Shown: positions 25,795-37,505 of the stretch, piece after piece
Position numbering within the stretch: the stretch's first letter is position 1
How the letters are laid out: the number at the start of each line of letters is the position of its first letter
Assembly (NCBI GenBank): GCA_023653785.1
Contig: JAMKCH010056933.1
Span: forward strand, 44,652-108,651
Direction of reading: 5' to 3'
Origin: Ophioderma brevispina
Taxonomy: Eukaryota > Echinodermata > Ophiuroidea > Amphilepidida > Ophiodermatidae
DNA length: 64,000 nt
Translations under genes and position numbers: made by a program
The notes under the pieces: generated by a model
What the model saw: only the letters and a program-made list of their open reading frames with translations
Told to the model about the DNA's origin: nothing
Database searches by the model: none

Positions 25795-26040
25795 GGAGGA
25801 GGGGCACTCAACTTTGGTTTGGGTAGGAGTGTGCGGCGTGAATTGCCAAACTTGGTTGCTTGGGAACTAAATTTTTGGTGAAAATAGTCTTCAGAACTAA
25901 TATTTTAGCCAATTTTATGGACTTGGAACTGAATTTTGAGCCAAATTACAGGCTTTGGAGCTAAGAACTGGCCAAATTTCCCAAAATTTTAGCCAAACAT
26001 CTAAAATTCTTGAGTTTTGTGGCAAAACCAGAATTTTAAG
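25795..26040 (+). repeat. Dispersed family F, copy 1
   Basis: AACTTTGGTTTGGGTAGGAG followed by TGTGC matches 58867-58890 (AAGTTTGGTTTGGGTAGGGG then TGTGC). Both are followed by AT-rich sequence with many AAATTTT/GCCAAA words. The homology is clear only over the first ~50 bp; the right limit is uncertain. Confidence 0.5.
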
Positions 26041-26359
26041 AACTGAAACAAACTTGAAAACGTTGTCTCACGAACAGGGGGGGGAGGTGCAGAAGAAGGA
26101 TGACTGGGGGGGTCTTGACATCCCCCCCCCCTCCACAACATCCCCATACTGCACTTTTAAGGTCAAACACACTCCCTTAACTTGCAGTGTAGAAATATTT
26201 TGTATAAAAACAATTTTTTGTTTCTGCACCAAACTGGCAGGATTTTTTTGGGACATCAAGGGATCTCACCCATGCTTTACCACTGCTGCGCCTGTTGAAA
26301 TCAGCCATTTTTACATATTTGACAAGCATTAGGAGTACATTCCCATAGGATGTTTGACC

Positions 26360-26602
26360 ATCCCACAATGCACCAGTTTTGGGAAATTTCACCTCAATAA
26401 GGGTCATGTTGGATCCCACAAAATTTCTATTCTTACCACATAAACCCCACTTTTATGTCATTTTAGCCTCCAAGCACTACACTATTATGGTACTTTTTAG
26501 CATAACATGGAATGTTTTTGTGGTTCTCACACCTATTATCCCTAAGTACTGACATGCATTTTGTCACAGTCACAATAAGGCCACTGCAATGCATTATGGG
26601 AT
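26360..26602. mobile_element. MITE G, copy 1, with inverted ATCCCACAATGCA ends
   Basis: Left end ATCCCACAATGCA (26360-26372) and right end TGCATTATGGGAT (26590-26602) are near-perfect inverted repeats. The whole 243 bp aligns with 61815-62061, including CCTCAATAAGG.TCATGT, CCTAAGTACTGACATGC and AATAGGCCAC/AATAAGGCCAC. No coding capacity. The target duplication is not clear at this copy. Confidence 0.8.
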
Positions 26603-27144
26603 TGGTTTTCAAAACCCTCTGGGAGTGTCACAGCATTACAACCAGAGACATCTCCAGTTGTCACTGGAGTTCCCGATTAATAGATTTTCTACACACAAAT
26701 GTGCCTGTTCTTTGGTGATTACAATGGCGTGCGTCCTCACGCATGCACGTCACACCCTTGATTATCCCGAAATTGAATATTTGCTTCCATTCTTAATTAT
26801 ATCCCACATGCTGAATAATGTAAGGTTGCCCCCTTCAATACCACACAAGTACACCACATAAATGTACCATTTCAGATGTAAATTGTATTCTCCATCACCT
26901 TCATAATTATCATCAGTATCATTAGCTATGTCCTGAATAAAATTTTGTAGTTTTGTAACACAGCAACACACCCCGATCAATAGGTTGTTCCCTTACAGGT
27001 GGTGGATAAAATCACCTTAATGAGGCAAAACCTTTCTACTCACTCGGTTTTAACAACAGATGACATCTTACATTCTGCAACATAAGAAGTATATTTCCAC
27101 TACAACATTTATGTTCTAAACCACTGGCAGTTAAAAGAGCCATG

Positions 27145-27190
27145 GACTGATCGCTAATAGAATCTTCCCCAGAACCCCAGATTTTACCAG
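27145..27190 (-). repeat. Family A, short fragment
   Basis: CCCAGAACCCCAGATTTTACC on the plus strand is the reverse complement of the GGTAAAATCTGGGGTTCTGG block at 251-270 in family A copy 1. Only this end fragment is recognisable. Confidence 0.55.
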
Positions 27191-27321
27191 AAGTGGTAAA
27201 AACAAGGCGGTTCTCGAATCACAAGTGTCGCCTGGTTGCGCGATCACTTGCTTTATGATGAAGTTTGGCAAATGATGATTAGAAAGAGAACAAATGCACT
27301 GGAAGAGAAAGTGTTCCAAAG

Positions 27322-27480
27322 GTCACATGGGTCACAAAGGTCACATGAGGTCACCCCACCCCGGCCCACCCCACCCTGCCTCCGACGCAACCTTGCTCCG
27401 ACGACCCTCCCCCTCCCTGACACCCCCACCCCATCCCCTTCGCATCCCACCCTGACCCTACCCCAGCGCACTGTTTGTGA
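27322..27480 (+). repeat. C-rich block left of the minisatellite, with stray AGGTCA sites
   Basis: 27322-27354 holds degenerate AGGTCACATG units, then a C-rich run with CCCACCCC/CGACGC words reaches 27475. The minus strand is G-run rich and could form G-quadruplexes. Open frames here are proline/arginine-rich artefacts of composition. Confidence 0.7.
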
Positions 27481-27489
27481 ATGGGCCAA

Positions 27490-27771
27490 AGGTCACATGA
27501 GGTCATCAAGGTCGCATGAGGTCATCAAGGTCACATGAGGTCATCAAGGTCACATGAGGTCATCAAGGTCACATGAGGTCATCAAGGTCACATGAGGTCA
27601 TCAAGGTCACATGAGGTCATCAAGGTCACATGAGGTCATCAAGGTCACATGAGGTCATCAAGGTCACATGAGGTCATCAAGGTCACATGAGGTCATCAAG
27701 GTCACATGAGGTCATCAAGGTCACATGAGGTCATCAAGGTCACATGAGGTCATCAAGGTCACATGAGGTCA
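27490..27771 (+). repeat. 19-bp minisatellite built of AGGTCA half-sites (15 units)
   Basis: The unit AGGTCACATGAGGTCATCA repeats 14 times, followed by a final AGGTCACATGAGGTCA; 14 x 19 + 16 = 282 bp exactly. Every unit has two AGGTCA hexamers, alternately spaced by 4 bp (CATG) and 3 bp (TCA), giving 30 half-sites. All appear perfect except one AGGTCG near 27509-27514. AGGTCA is the established nuclear-receptor half-site; DR4 and DR3 are the classic spacings for thyroid/LXR-type and vitamin-D-type heterodimers, and TCAAGGTCA is the extended monomer site of ERR/NR5A receptors. Whether it is bound is unknown. Confidence 0.95.
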
Positions 27772-28035
27772 CCCTCCCCTCGCCGATGCACCCCTCCCTT
27801 TCCCCAACACAACGCAATACCCCCACCCCACCCCTTCCCGATGCTCCCTACCCCAACGCCACCTACCCCAACGCGCACCCTACCCCAACGCACACCACCC
27901 CGACCTATCCCGACGCACCCCACCCCACCCCCTCCCGACGCACCCCCCTCGCCACTAACACCCCACCCTTCCCCTCCCTAACACCCCACCCTGCCTCCTC
28001 CCCCCCAACAGACACCCCACCCTGCCCCCTCCGAT
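27772..28035 (+). repeat. C-rich block right of the minisatellite
   Basis: Degenerate tandem words such as CCTACCCCAACGC and CCACCCCGACG, ending near 28035. It mirrors the C-rich block on the left, so the half-site array sits inside an originally C-rich region or the two arrays expanded together. Strong strand asymmetry; i-motif or G-quadruplex formation is possible. Confidence 0.75.
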
Positions 28036-28362
28036 GTACCATTTAGCGATTCATCAATTACGCATATTAATTCGCTCATTTGCATACCTAAGCCGCATGA
28101 TCAGGAATTTCAATAAGCAAGAAGATTGTATACACCATAATAGGCTCTCGTGCGGTGAAGGAATTTTGCATCTGATTGTACAGTTTCAAAACTATAGCGA
28201 TTACGCTTATATTTGCATGTAACTTGTCCGAAATATGACCCAAAATATACTAAGGTCGAGAACTCTTCTACCCGCTTCATTCCACCAAGTTACATCATTA
28301 TCCGATTACGGAACTCCAGATAACTTGCACACAATCCTTGCGGGAATAATTATTTTGACCGG

Positions 28363-28676
28363 CAAATATAAGCTAATTAATATTCAGGATATGCAAATAA
28401 TGCAGCCAAAAGCTACACATAATATTCTGCACCTACAACTATCACCCCACCAAGTATGAAGTAAATCGGGATTAGCGTTAGCCAACAGAGCATTTCAAAA
28501 AAGGTTAACCGAAATTTCTGAAAAATATGCAAATAAGCTAATTAAAATTCATGAATATGCAAATAATGCAGCCAAAAGCTACACATAATATTGCGGAACC
28601 TCACTCTATCATCGGGGATAGCGTTTAGAATGCAGAGCATTTAAAAAACAAATCAATTTTGAAAAAGGTTAACCGA
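28363..28676 (+). repeat. Two tandem copies of a ~165-bp unit
   Basis: 28363-28513 and 28529-28676 share AGCTAATTAA, ATATGCAAATAATGCAGCC, AAAAGCTACACATAATATT, a GATAGCGTTTAG/GATTAGCGTTAG variant, CAGAGCATTT and AAGGTTAACCGA in the same order. The second copy is followed by CGTACGGACGGACGGACAC. Moderately diverged, no coding content. Confidence 0.8.
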
Positions 28677-28737
28677 GTCGTACGGACGGACGGACACACA
28701 GGAAATTGGACTAGTATGTGCCTCCATGAACATCGTT

Positions 28738-29300
28738 CAGGCGACACAAAAATTGGTATCTGAAGAAAGCTACTATTTTTCTCATTGACCTGGTGAAAAC
28801 TTAGGGCTAACGGGTGTTTGGTTTGGATGTTATGAGCAAAATTGTGCCCCAATTTGGTCAACCAATATTAAAGGTGCATTCCTGATTTCGCATCTCTTTT
28901 TATTCTAAATCACTAGATATCCTTGAGAAAAGCTTATTCTCAAAATTTGAGTTGATCCCGATCTGCGGTTTTGTGTATGAACAATTGCTCGTTCCCACAG
29001 TCCCATAGGACCACTGTGCTGTAATTTTCTGTCCGTTTACGGACTTTCTAACAGTACGACCGAGATTTGCACGTAAGATTGGGCACATTACTAAGGCCCT
29101 AAGTTCGAAAGGATATAAAATCTCATATTTTTTAGTTAAGTCGAGGGGATGAGGCGTGGGATCACGAATGCCCCTTCCATTTTACAAAGTACTCTCTGGG
29201 GATTACAATCACATTTTTTCGCTATCACATCAATATGGGTTGCAATTTTGCTGCAAAACTTTACAGATGGGGTTTTGGGGTGAAGGCCATTCTATCAAGA
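28738..29300 (-). mobile_element. Family A copy split by element B
   Basis: 28738-28869 matches the reverse complement of family A up to CCAATATTAA. The match resumes at about 29179 with ATTTTACA and runs through ATGGGGTTTTGGGGTGAAGG to about 29300. In the intact element at 19352-20050 these two halves are contiguous across AATATTAATTTTACAC. The break therefore falls exactly at an internal TTAA, the target site expected of a TTAA-specific element. Confidence 0.8.
28870..29178. mobile_element. Element B, nested in family A at a TTAA
   Basis: About 309 bp, beginning AGGTGCATTCCTGAT and ending ATCACGAATGCCCCTT, so the ends are imperfect inverted repeats (AGG.GCATTC.TGAT). The left junction keeps TTAA; the right TTAA appears mutated to TTCC. 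The interior aligns with 38395-38705 (CATAGG.CCAC.GTGCTGTA, TTTGCACGTA, ATTACTAAGGC, GAATGCCCCTT). It is non-coding and therefore a MITE mobilised by an enzyme encoded elsewhere. Confidence 0.8.
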
Positions 29301-29321
29301 TAAATCTTTACACACTAAATT

Positions 29322-29672
29322 TTGGTCATTACCCTTTCAATACTTTTTGAAGTTGTTAAAAGTCTGAAACTCCCCATGGATGTGCCAGAATACATTTTAA
29401 TTTATACATTGAAAGAGGTTTTTATTTATGAACGGACTAGCCCTGGTCTAAACCTGGTTCCAAGACTTTTCCCTTTGAGAGTACCATCCTCAGTATTCAC
29501 ACATTACATTCCAATTATGCTGGATGACCTGGAAAGTCAAGGGCTTTATACCCCTCTTGAAGCCGACCATAATTTACATGTACAGGTTATACTTTGCCAT
29601 GTAAATGGGACCAACAACTTTATGTCCCCTCTGATAACTTTTTACCAGTTTGTATGCCCAAGTCCAAAATGA
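29322..29672 (+). pseudogene. Open frame faintly like a transposon-derived protein; doubtful
   Basis: A 116-codon open frame whose second half contains YIPIMLDDLESQGLY and later VQVILCHVNGTNNF. The spacing of an acidic DLE-x-QGL-type stretch followed by a hydrophobic strand and a G-x-N motif vaguely recalls large uncharacterised transposon-encoded proteins of invertebrates. There is no catalytic motif I can name, no splice context and no recognisable continuation. It could equally be a chance frame. Confidence 0.15.
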
Positions 29673-32600
29673 ACCATGGGGAGAACAAATTGGAAGTTTA
29701 CTCAATAGTTCATAAATTAAATCTAAAAGAATTAAGAAGTTGATTACAGGCCAGTAAGGGGCGCCACTGGGGATTTTGAAATGGGGCCCTCCGACACAAA
29801 AGGCAGTAGAGGACTCTGTTAAAAAAGACTAACCAATTCAAAATGTATAAGTAATGCACTGATTTCAGGAATAGGCAATTCTGAGGTTTGATAGCAAACA
29901 AATTATTACTAATAATATCAATTGGTTGACTTTATAATTCAAATTCCAATTTTTCCAAATCAATGAACAGGGATGTAAATCATGACTGGCACAAACAAGT
30001 GCATGAATTTGGGCCTAAAAGCCTCCAAAAGGGCCTGAAAATAAATTAAATTGCCGAAATTGGTGATTCAAATTCAGGCAATTGCCTCAAAACTTACAAC
30101 ACTGGGCAAAATATGAATTGATAATTCAGAAATATTTTAATGCAAAGTTTGATGAGCTAGCACTTTTTTAATGTATGGGCACGTATTTAGAACATGGTAC
30201 ATCTTCCACATCTGGAACTACATTTTGAAAAGAGTGAGCTGTGAAGATAATGCAAAGAGCTATCCCTTGCTTCTACAAAGACTCTAGACAATGCTCCCGA
30301 AGATACCTACAATTGTTTTCCCCCAAATAAATGATATTCATGAATACTGTAAAACACTTTAATTACTTTCAGTAATTTATTTTTGCAAATTGCTGAGAGC
30401 TGACATCTTCGCAAGGATTTAATTTTGCAATTCAAAAATTTTCATCACTAGTACTAAACGTATCTGCAAAGTCTGCCAAATTTTGAACTCCCTGCTTACT
30501 AATATGTCCTGTATTTGACCAAACGAAATTCAAATTTTTATACAAGTACCATTAATGACAATTTTGAGGCTGGCCCCATTTGTAAATATTAGTACACACT
30601 GGTTCCAATCAGAGAAAAGGAATTTCAGTGTGAAATCAAATCATGGCCGCGCCTTTTCCAAAGAATACGCGCTTAACAAATGACGAATGTACATCAGGTT
30701 TGGGAAGCCAAGATAAGTTTTAACGACAAACCAATATTAGTATACAGTTACGGGAATTGAAATGTTAATTAAAACAACTTAAACATAAAGAAGCTTTGTT
30801 AAGTGGGTGAATATCCTTGTATGTTATAAATAAAATTCAAGTTTGAAGTTTACTTCTGTTTACATTGTTTTATCAGGAGCAGTCTATGGTTTTTATTGAA
30901 CTCTGATTTTGTGTCATTTATTTTGCGAGTTTTTAATTTTGTGAATTTGAGGTTCTTGTGAAATTAATACCTCACAAAAAGTATGTGTTTTTACTGCATA
31001 TTTGGAATTGCATGAAAAATGCATTCAATTGAGTCCAAAACAAGCCTAGTAAATCTCAAAAGCCACCGACTTATGTTTCAACATACACAGAATCTACCAG
31101 GGTTGAAAACGTTAAAAATTGTCTTAGTTTGCTGTGTGCTAAGTGTCCCCCTGCCAATCTTGATCCTAAACTTGACTCTGAAATAGCAGACTATAACAAA
31201 ACACCGCATGCATCACATGTACCCAACTTCATAATCCAAAACCCCTATAGCTGTTAATCCAAACTACCCAGCAGACCCAAGCAGCCATGGGGGTGACTGT
31301 GGCCTATTTCACAATGTATTAATCTCAAGTTTAATATTACCTGTCTTTGAAGTGTGGAGCAACAATTCAATCCAATGTTAGGAATTCAAGCACACCATTG
31401 TCGGTGACCTACATTGCACTAAAATCAACTGTGTTCTTAACAACAACAAAAAAAATTTCCTGTCTTTGTTTTGGAGAATGTTCAGTACTTGCTGTACATT
31501 TTCTATCTTGTTCGATACAATTAAAAATTCAACCAAATCAAGTTGTTTACTTTAGGAAACTTTTGTGTTGTTTTTTCATACTTAAATATATAGCACTTTT
31601 AAAACAAATATATACCTCAACTAGGGGATACTATGATGTAATTTTATTCATGATATATATGGAAGATTTTATTTTTTCTAGGTTGACTATATATAATTAT
31701 ACTATAGTAGATTCGGCAAAGTGAACTTCCGAACATGTGACATGGCTGTTACAATGGCCACGACAGGAAACGCTCTACCCAAGTGTCACTTTAACACATG
31801 CATCATTGGCGGCATTTTTATACTCCTGCTCAAAAATTTAATCTACTGCCTCAAAAAATCATATGATCACAAATTAACCCATCTTTTTCAACTTCCAAGG
31901 TATGATCTGTCAACAAAGAGGAATCTAAATCTTTTGGATTGTAACACATTTACCAGACTGAACAAATGTGGTCTGCTATCTTGCCCAATTTTGTAGAAAT
32001 TTGTTTACCAATTACTAGAAATTTGTTCGATTGTAATATAAGTGAATTTCCCTGCTTAGATGGAGTCGTGCTGTACTGCAAAACCTTTCAAGTTACGATG
32101 ATATGGTGAACTCTTTATCATGCCCAGTGATCTTCAAAGAATGCTGATCCTTTCCGGTAGGCATTAGCGTCAATAATTTCCGCGTTGTTGCATTTCCCCT
32201 CTCGTTTTACTTGGTTTACTACAAATATGCATTAATGACAAATTGGTAGTAGTGCTAAAAACGAATTGAAAATCTCTCTGAGATAACTCATTTCAGGTCA
32301 GTTCAATAATTGTTTACACGCAAGTATGGTTTCAGACCAAGTGACGACTACTAAAAAAGGAGATAATTAATGGCTGATTTAACTAATGAGGCTTTTGATT
32401 GTACAACAGACATCAATCCTGCCAAAAAATTACCCTGGGGATTCCTATTAACAAGCATAACACTGTATTCCCAAATTCATATTTGCATAGTACAACCAAC
32501 ACATCAGTCACTTGAACGACGCTTCCTGTAGTAGTTTTTGTATAAAATATTTTCTCCCACATTGACGGACTATTTTTGGAGCTAAGCCCATTTCTGGGGC

Positions 32601-35600
32601 ACGTTTAGCTCGACCTCTCTGGTGACCTTCATCTTGCTCAGTAGGAGTCCTTCAGATACGCTGACAAAGAATAGCGTGGAAATTGCAAATCGGCCTGTAC
32701 TTTAGGTAAAGCGTTTCCTGTCCTTTAGTAATAGATGACAGGTGACTTTCGGCTCGCTTGGATTTACAATATCAATACTGTACAATGTAACTAAAACAAT
32801 AGACTAATTCACTTTATTTATATTCTGATGATGTCATTTGGTCCAGGCCTTTCCGTTTTCACAGCTCAAATAATCACTCGTCTACATCGTCATACAAATA
32901 AGCCTGTTGGTGATTGTGAGATTTGTACAGAATTGTACAGTAATATATCTGTAAAATATTTTGGCCGACTTCTTTCCCATTAGGATGCTACAAGCCCAAA
33001 TACGCATTTACAGAAACCATAAAGAGGATCATGCTAGGATCACAAAATGCATCTTTGAGTTGGTTTAGGTAGAGCGCACAACTGATTTTTTTTGCTAAGT
33101 AGGGTCTTTTTGGACTTGACCGATTTGATGGTCTTGAGAACTGAATTTTGAACTCACATAGTGCGCAGTGGTGTTTTAAACCTCATTTATTTTTTAAACC
33201 CAACCTTAATATCCTTTATATAAAAACCCTTTATACCGAAAAGTCGGAACTCACTCTAACCTTTTTGCTTTTTGCAAGGGACACAGCGAACCATGATCAG
33301 TATCGTACCTACATCTAATTCTGACTATGAATGATCATAACAAATATTTATATAAATTCCATTGCCGTGTAAACACTGTAGCCTGTTGGAGGCCTATACT
33401 CAACATGTACACTACCAGAAAGCAATGTGGGATTTTTTCTTAGATTTGCTTCAAGTTTTTGGTTGTCCAATCCATTGAACCTAGACTCAGTTCTCAGATT
33501 CAGTCCCAATATCATTCATGGCATCATGCCCATAACATAGGCTTCTTCAGAGGAAGTGAGTCCCCTTTGAAAATAAACAAAATTAGGCTTATTTATGGGT
33601 TTGGGATCACAAATGATTTCACTCTTATATAATTTGTTCTTATTAGAAACGCACTCGGTTTCAGAAAATCAATTATCAAATACATTTTAACAGCACAAAT
33701 ATGCCAAAGAAACAAAAATGTTACCGAATTCGGCACCCTTGGCAAAGCATGTGAATTTGTAAAATAATTATATTTTTATCTTTGCTATCAAAAACACAAA
33801 ATTAATGTTGGATTTCCTAGCAAAATTCCTATAGTGCTACCGAACCGTGTGAGATTAGTTGACATCCCACCATTGTGAGGCCATGTTGGAAACGAACTGC
33901 CCCGCTGCAAGCTGGGAATTATTTTAAACAATCAATGAAATTTGTGGCGAAATCTCAAGCGGTACATGGTATTCACAATTGCATCTAATTTAGTAAATTA
34001 CCTTGAGTATTACATGCAAAGTATTTATACAAACACTACAAGAAAACCTGATTTTGGAATGCTTCATTTGATTGTTGACATGACACGAGTATTAGTAAGA
34101 ATTTCAATTATAAAAATATGCTCCGTAGTTTTGAGTTCACAAAGCAATACAGAAAGAAATTGGGAGTAAGTCGGCTAACTACATTCGTTTCAGAGCTTTT
34201 CAACTAGGTACAGATACGAACTACATGCTTTTTATTTTTTGTACCTTTTTAAGAATACACAACATTTTTGTTTCAACTCTCAAAACCCATGCTTTTGACG
34301 ATTTGGCAATTTTTGAAACCCATGCTTTCTAAAGCGTGCACTGCACACTATGAACTCTTTATCACATGTTATAATATTCCTAAATTTCTTCATGTAAAAT
34401 TATTTAAAATTGTTATTTCAACAAAATATTCCTGAATATGGTTTTTGAAAGTGGTATAACTTCTTTTATTCCATTTGTTATTTTTAAACACATAAAAAAA
34501 ATAAAAAAAATCAAAAATTGTTTTTTGTTTCTTCTCTTTCTTTCCCAACCATGAATCAACAAATTCTGTCCACATAAAAATATTATGCCATTCAAATCAT
34601 AAACACGATCCTGGTATCTTTATGTATAGTAACAAATCTTCATCACAAGGTTGGGAGGGGAAAATAGCGAGCAGTTCTATTGTACTTATCTCAGCTTCGG
34701 TGGCGCCTCTATGCATTGTTTGTCAAATTGGCAGTCTGTCAGAGCTGCATAGTGATGGAGTCGTTAACATCTTGCAATCTGATTGCGATTCTCGTCATAA
34801 ATTTCTCATTTCCCCTCGCCCTCTTCTATAAAGCCAGCTGATCAAATTTAGAATGTTTAGGTGAACCATTTCTGGTCCTGTTTTGCAAGCATACCAAACA
34901 ATGTAATTTTGATATTTTCCCGGATGAGACGCTTCATTTTATGACAGCAAATAACATAGCACTTGAACGGTGCAGACAAATGGTTAATAATAGCGGTGCA
35001 GTTTCTTTTTTTAAATCTTTTTTAAAACCAATTTCAAGGTCTCTACCAGAGCATCCCTTGAAAAGGAATTGATGAATCAATGAGCAGTGCTTTTGTCATG
35101 TGCAGGAATTTTCATCAGATTCCATCAAAGCATTCTTCACAATAGCTCAAAGGGTGGGTGGGATGGGAAAACAAGACAGAGAGAGGTGATTTGTGACACA
35201 TCATCGTACATTTGCGTCTGCGTTTGGAATCATGTGATTTCGAAATAACTTTGACGGTTACAATTGCTAATCAGAGAATAATAACAGTCGTTTAAATGGC
35301 AGTTTCTGATTTCCTCTTTTCACCTTGTATACAACAAACCACAGTGGTTTAATCCTATGCTGTTGCCAAAACAATGTTTGCAAGCCAATGGAATCTAATC
35401 AACGACTTTTTTTTTGTGTTTTATATACAGATTGAATCAAAAATTTTGGGCATGCAAAAACACAATGTGACCCGGCCCTGTTTTACTCAACGGTGACGCA
35501 GTTGAGGTTTTCATATCTGTCATTTTTTGACTTTCAATGCTAAAAAAATGACATAATTTGTGAAAACTAGGTCGATATGAATATTTTCATTTCTAATCCC

Positions 35601-36044
35601 GAAAGATTTGTCCACCATATTCAGACAAAAAAACTACTTTAAGCTGAAGCAGCGTAACTGCGTAAATTCCATTGGAATGGGGTAAAAATTCATCAGCCGC
35701 AAAATCTTTCATATCTACATAATTTTCCTTCTTTTTCCAGCATAGAAGGGGGGGTCGAAATATTCAGATCATAAAACACAACTGTGTCACAGTTGAAAAA
35801 GGTCAGGGTCAATTTTTGCGTTTTTTCATGCACATTTTTTATTATTCAACTATTTAGTTTGTCTCCCAAGAGCAAGGGTAACTCAGAGGAAACAATCATT
35901 ATAAAATATTCGCTGGAAACTAGCACTGTTGAGAGAAATCGAATTCGCCTTTAAACAGGATTGTAATAGATTTTTCCCATTTTGAAAGTGGTTAGGTCAT
36001 GAAGTAATATATCAAAGTTACTGCCATTGCGCATTACCCCGAAG
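29673..36044. other. No gene seen; AT-rich single-copy DNA
   Basis: A long AT-rich stretch without supported exons, RNA genes or strong repeats. The 31347-31724 plus open frame is cysteine- and isoleucine-rich with no domain I recognise and is probably chance. Near 31040 there is a fragment of the 6.2-kb repeat (AAACAAGCCTAG then CTCAAAAGCCACCGAC). Confidence 0.5.
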
Positions 36045-36402
36045 CGAAATGTCAACCATACTAACATGGTTCCCCATGGCCAACCATGGTAGAACTGTGC
36101 TTGACCATGGCCAACTGGCTAGGCCATGGCTTTGACCATGGTTCAAACCCTGGTTTGAGAAATGGAACCACAGTCCAAAACATGTGGTTGAAAACTTATG
36201 GTTGACCATGGTTGATCATGGTCAAGCATGATCAATAGCCATGTTTGTCAACCATGTAAAATTAAATGGACCATGTTGACCATGGTCAACCATAGGGCAA
36301 CTCATAGATTGGACAGTGGTGTCATTTCTCAAACCTATGGTTGACATTGGTTAAAAGCACAGTGGCCATGGTCAACAAAGTTCTACAATGGGTGAACCAT
36401 GG
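36045..36402. repeat. CCATGG-rich palindromic repeat patch
   Basis: CCATGG occurs nine times: starts at 36074, 36084, 36105, 36124, 36136, 36206, 36280, 36366 and 36397. They are mostly embedded in TTGACCATGGT/ACCATGGTCAA contexts, and at 36276-36289 a perfect 14-bp palindrome, TTGACCATGGTCAA. Several decayed variants (GATCATGG, CATGATC, CATGTGG) lie between. Spacing is irregular, so this is a decayed palindromic tandem array and not a simple minisatellite. Confidence 0.8.
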
Positions 36403-36832
36403 TGAGTGAACATTTCACCTGAGAAGGTATAAACAAAACAGAGAGTATATGGTCAAAAGGCAAACATCAGTGATGTGGTATGATCAGAAATCGAAAAAAA
36501 AATTATCAAAAATCAGATTTTTGGCATGTTCGTAAACAAGAATAGTTATCCTAACATACTTGCAAGTAATAAGACCAAGGCAACCTACTAAGGACAAAAT
36601 TGGATTATTTAGGTCATCCTGTCAGTTCGGACACTTTCTACAACATTGTATTGAAGGAGATCATATCGTTGAATATTGCCGTTTTTAAATTGGAAAAATA
36701 CATATGAGAATTTACAGACCTTATGCCTTTCACTTTTAAAAGCTATTCCTTCAAATTTAATATTTTGACTCTTTCGCGTGGAAATCAATGAAGTGCCTTT
36801 AAATTGGCACTGGCACACATGTATAATTTTTC

Positions 36833-36958
36833 GGGGGGGGGGGGGGGGCATGCATATAAAATTGGTTAGTATAGTATAGGTCTATGTTGTTTTCACGGTT
36901 GTAAATCGGCCACTATTTTTCAGGGGGGGGGGCAAGAATTCACACAGGGGGGGGGGGG
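36833..36958 (+). repeat. Three poly-G runs
   Basis: G16 at 36833-36848, G10 at 36923-36932 and G12 at 36947-36958. The plus strand could form a G-quadruplex. Such runs are also common sites of base-calling or assembly error. Confidence 0.85.
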
Positions 36959-36984
36959 CAGCTGCCGCCCTCTGGGTACACCAA

Positions 36985-37505
36985 TGCTGGCACATATTCA
37001 ATGAAAATATGAAATCCTTCAAATTTGCCATTCCTTTCCTCAAATGCTAGTATGGACAGATATATTTTGCACAAAAAAATAACATATGCAAACATATAGG
37101 AGACAATTAACAAGAGGCAAGCCAAATTCTCGGCCAAATTTTGAGTTTGTGTAACTTACAATCAACAATTGTGTCAATACATGACTATCACAGCCTGTAC
37201 TCATTGATTTTAACACCAGAAGGTTACAGACCGTCAAACAGGGTTGATGGCCATGGGATCATCATGAACAATTTTATTATAAATTTTTCCTGTTACCACT
37301 GAGGGCGCCGATTGTGGGCTTAATCAGTTCAGATGAGGACTAACGTATATAAAAGCTTTACAACCATGCACAAATATAGTTTTTTTAAATCTTGGAGGGT
37401 ATACACCTTCAAATTTGCCAGTGGCTCTTTAAGCTTGGGTATGCTGTCCAACCACATTTATTTTCTCACATCAGCCCATGTTGTTTTAAAGGCCGACTCA
37501 GAGAT
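36985..37505 (+). repeat. Dispersed family H, copy 1
   Basis: Aligns in the same orientation with 46945-47480. Landmarks: CTGGCAC at the start, CAGATATATTTTGCACA, the GACCGTCAAACAGGGTTGATG/GACCATCAAATGGTGGATG pair, GCCATGGGA, and GGGCTTAATCAGTTCAGATG near the end. Both copies are old and non-coding. Confidence 0.7.

Noticed and set aside
27490..27771. Possible CRISPR array
   Set aside because: Units are contiguous with no variable spacers, and the DNA is clearly eukaryotic.
27236..28046. Proline-rich open frames of about 100 codons
   Set aside because: Produced by the C-rich blocks and the 19-bp minisatellite; frames exist on both strands and follow composition.
31347..31724. 125-codon plus open frame
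   Set aside because: AT-rich, no recognisable motif, no promoter or splice context, and no repeat relation.
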